Shown piece after piece: positions 62,107-64,000 of a stretch of DNA of 64,000 nucleotides (within the stretch, counting starts at the first letter, position 1; each line of letters starts with the position of its first letter). A program made the translations under genes and the position numbers. The notes under the pieces are model-generated. The model did not search any database. It was given only the letters and a program-made list of their open reading frames with translations, and was not told the origin of the DNA. Source of the DNA: Marinococcus sp. PL1-022 (GTDB lineage: Bacteria > Bacillota > Bacilli > Bacillales > Marinococcaceae); contig NZ_JAWXCX010000001.1 in NCBI RefSeq assembly GCF_033845285.1, positions 2,433,495-2,497,494 of the forward strand, read 5' to 3'.

Positions 62107-62760
62107 TTAACGTTCCCGGTTTAAAAGGTAGGTTAAACCGAGCAGCAGAAAGGAAATAAATATACTGATGCCGACGTACGTATACGCAAGGTTCATTTGA
62201 TTCGACTCAATGGCCACGTAAATGGCCGTCGGCATCGTTTGTGTAACGCCTGGAATATTCCCGGCAAACATCAGCGTAGCTCCGAACTCCCCCAGAGCTC
62301 TCGTAAAACTGAGCACAAACCCTGTCATGAGCGCACGGCCGGCAAGAGGCATGGCAATGTTGATAAACACGCGCCACTCTCCCGCTCCGTCCACTCTTGC
62401 AGCGGCTTCAATATTGGGGTCAATTGAACCGTATCCGGTTTTTGCCGACTGAAACATTAAAGGGAACGCAACGACCGCCGCGGCTACAACGGCAGCAACC
62501 GGCGTGAAGATAATCGAATTTTGAAACACCTGCTCATATACGCTGCCAATCCAGCTGTTTGTTCCAAAAACAATAATAAGCAAAAAGCCGGTCACCGATG
62601 GCGGCAGCACGAGCGGAAGCATCAGGCACGTTTCCGCGGCCAGCTTCCCCCGGAAATTTCTGACGGCAAAAACTCTTCCAAGCATCGCGCCGGCAATGAA
62701 AACAAGGACCGCTGCAATGCTTGCTGTCAGCAGAGACAGCTGTATGGGAAACCAAAACAT
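62107..62760 (-). CDS. modB: Molybdate ABC transporter permease ModB
   Basis: This 217-residue, five- to six-helix permease has the ABC-coupling EAA-like loop EAARVDGAGEWRVFINIAMPLAGRALMTGFVLSFTRALGEFGATLMFAG split across residues 118-167 (family form EAAxxxGA...RALGEFG). It takes molybdate from ModA. A ModC ATPase is not next to it in the window, so the ATPase must be encoded elsewhere or upstream beyond moeB. Confidence 0.93.
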   Translation of the reverse strand: MFWFPIQLSLLTASIAAVLVFIAGAMLGRVFAVRNFRGKLAAETCLMLPLVLPPSVTGFLLIIVFGTNSWIGSVYEQVFQNSIIFTPVAAVVAAAVVAFPLMFQSAKTGYGSIDPNIEAAARVDGAGEWRVFINIAMPLAGRALMTGFVLSFTRALGEFGATLMFAGNIPGVTQTMPTAIYVAIESNQMNLAYTYVGISIFISFLLLGLTYLLNRER

Positions 62761-62778
62761 CAGGCACGCACGCTCCTT

Positions 62779-63552
62779 TTATTCCGGATCTGAAAAGCCG
62801 TACGAGCGCAAAATGTCCTGGGCTTCGTTGCTTTGCAGATATGTCATAAACTCCCGGCTTTCTTTTTCGTTTCCGTTCCCTGCAACAGCTCCGCCGTAAT
62901 AGTGAATGGCCGAGTACAGGGAAGGATCAATTTCTTCAAGAACCCGGACGTCGGCTCCACGCGCATCCGAGGCGTACACAAAGCCAACCGCTGCATTGCT
63001 TCTTTCGACAAGTGTTAACGTGTGCCGCACATCTTTGGCAAAAACCATCCGCTCCTGTACATGCTCCCATTCCTCCATCGAAGTGAGTGCCTCCTGAGCG
63101 TATTTTCCGGCGGGAGCCGCTTCGGGCGTTGCCAATGCTATCCGGCCGCTCCCATCAAGCACGCTCCGCAGATCTTTTGCCTCACTGTTTTCAGGCACTA
63201 CTGCCACCAGCGTATTTTCCGCAAAGGCAGGATTTTCTGCCTCCACCATTTTATTTTCCTCTTCAAGATCGTTATAGTGCGAAGCGGAGGCTGACAAAAA
63301 AACATCTGCCGGACCGCCGCGCTCAATCTGCTGCTTTAGTGTTCCAGAACCGCCGTAGTTAAAGGCCAGTGAGATATCCGGATGCTCATTGGCGAAGCTT
63401 TTCTGCACCTCTGCAAGGGCGTCCTGAAGGCTGGCCGCTGCTGAAACCGTCAGCGCGGCCTGCTCTTCGTTCTGCCCGGCCTGCGGGCCGCCGCTGCAGC
63501 CCTGCAGAAGAAAAATACCCGCTCCTGCTGCCACGAAGGGTTTCCAGTTCAT
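62779..63552 (-). CDS. modA: Molybdate-binding lipoprotein ModA
   Basis: This roughly 257-residue extracytoplasmic binding protein has a lipoprotein signal (lipobox LLQGC near residue 18), VSAAASLQDALAEVQKSF, FNYGGSGTLKQQIERGGPADVFLSAS and a Ser/Tyr oxyanion pocket. I chose ATG 63552; the alternative at 63564 directly abuts GGGAG, giving no spacing, though 12 nt to the chosen start is long. It lies 18 nt ahead of modB and follows a moeB gene. Confidence 0.92.
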   Translation of the reverse strand: MNWKPFVAAGAGIFLLQGCSGGPQAGQNEEQAALTVSAAASLQDALAEVQKSFANEHPDISLAFNYGGSGTLKQQIERGGPADVFLSASASHYNDLEEENKMVEAENPAFAENTLVAVVPENSEAKDLRSVLDGSGRIALATPEAAPAGKYAQEALTSMEEWEHVQERMVFAKDVRHTLTLVERSNAAVGFVYASDARGADVRVLEEIDPSLYSAIHYYGGAVAGNGNEKESREFMTYLQSNEAQDILRSYGFSDPE

Positions 63553-63588
63553 ATTGTCCGTCATCTCCCGTCGATGGATTGTTTCAGG

Positions 63589-64000
63589 CTACCCGAGCAG
63601 CTGGGCGTACCACCGCTTGGCTTCCTGCACGTCGCTCGTACCGTGAATGAGTGCCCGGCCGTCCTGGAATAAAACAATGCGCCGCGTTTCGGTCTGTACC
63701 GACAACAGATAAGGGTTTTTGCGCACCCTCCAGTTCCGGCTTTCCCAATCGCGCTCCAGCCGCTCGAAGTTCAGCTGTCTGCTTTCCCCCGGCCGGATCT
63801 GTACCGTATCCCTGCCGCACAGGACGCTCGTTTTATTTGAATGTTCATATGTTAATGCCGGGTATATCGCTTTTTCCCCGCACGACAGACATTCCGGGTC
63901 TTTACTGCTCTGCAGACCGACGGAAAACTGCTGCTGGTTCCAAAGATCAAAATAATCCAGGGTCACCGGGAGACTTTCCCCGTCGCCGACCAGTATTTTC
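63589..64000 (-). CDS. moeB: MoeB/ThiF-like adenylyltransferase, C-terminal part (cut by window edge)
   Basis: The open frame runs off the right edge; the visible 137 C-terminal codons begin with KILVGDGESLPVTLDYFDLWN, the end of an E1-like MoeB core. It carries CLSC, CGRDTVQIRPGE and a final LFQDGRALIHGTSDVQEA, closely parallel to the ThiF C-terminus at 22 kb. Lying in the cofactor cluster just before modA, it probably activates MoaD. It is incomplete only because of the window limit. Confidence 0.88.
   Translation of the reverse strand, partial: KILVGDGESLPVTLDYFDLWNQQQFSVGLQSSKDPECLSCGEKAIYPALTYEHSNKTSVLCGRDTVQIRPGESRQLNFERLERDWESRNWRVRKNPYLLSVQTETRRIVLFQDGRALIHGTSDVQEAKRWYAQLLG

Noticed and set aside
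63589-64000. Truncated ThiF-like pseudogene
   Set aside because: The frame continues in coding sequence to the window edge, so the truncation is only from the window limit.

Overview
The window looks like a chromosome segment from a Bacillaceae member (Bacillota), probably a halophilic or haloalkaliphilic relative of Alkalicoccus, Salibacterium or Bacillus. The evidence is purine-rich Shine-Dalgarno sites, frequent TTG/GTG starts, dense intrinsic terminators, close matches to Bacillus subtilis families (YhdN, YisL, YkkCD, YflT, YdbM, Mhq proteins, QoxABCD), a spore-cortex-type SleB hydrolase, very acidic extracellular domains, a BCCT osmolyte carrier and a K+/H+ antiporter. I see no rRNA, tRNA, prophage, insertion sequence or CRISPR array. 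It reads as ordinary host chromosome with one array of short repeats.

Layout. 0-7 kb: stress aldo/keto reductase, small proteins, thiamine transporter ThiT, an inositol-dehydrogenase-like oxidoreductase, and a GntR-controlled pair (beta-hydroxyacid dehydrogenase plus DUF1537 kinase) for a four-carbon acid sugar. 7-9.7 kb: thiD-thiM-thiE under a TPP riboswitch. 9.7-14.5 kb: coaW-marR and a large RND pump with a MarR-type palindrome between marR and the pump. 14.7-17.9 kb: cardiolipin synthase, glycerate kinase and an orphan protein. 18-20.8 kb: sqdB-sqdX-gtrA, a sulfolipid (SQDG) synthesis operon. 21.0-21.45 kb: an array of structured repeats. 21.9-25.9 kb: tenI-thiO-thiS-thiG-thiF behind two tandem TPP riboswitches. 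26-29.7 kb: transporters, including a YkkCD-type guanidinium exporter pair behind a guanidine-I riboswitch. 29.9-33 kb: topB with a LexA-type box, divergent from an amino-acid-hydroxylase-like 2OG dioxygenase. 33-51.8 kb: mostly single-gene stress and detoxification units (Mn catalase, PPOX-fold protein, SDRs, aldehyde dehydrogenase, MhqR-type quinone operon, alternative S14) plus BCCT and a sulfite-oxidase-like molybdoenzyme. 51.8-55.8 kb: qoxABCD. 56-64 kb: molybdenum cofactor genes (moaB, moaA, mobA, moaD, moaE, mobB, moeA, moaC, modB, modA and a moeB cut by the window edge).

How it fits together. Two thiazole/thiamine operons and ThiT make or import thiamine, with at least three TPP aptamers. 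The cofactor cluster can supply the lone sulfite-oxidase-like enzyme. Eleven mainly single-gene units carry sequences resembling the sigma-B promoter (GTTT, 13-15 nt, GG-W-A-W), many before orthologues of known B. subtilis general-stress genes, so the middle of the window looks like a dispersed general-stress regulon. SQDG synthesis, cardiolipin synthase, BCCT, the K+/H+ antiporter and Qox suit a salt- and alkali-adapted membrane. Functions are inferred from sequence reading only; no database search was run.
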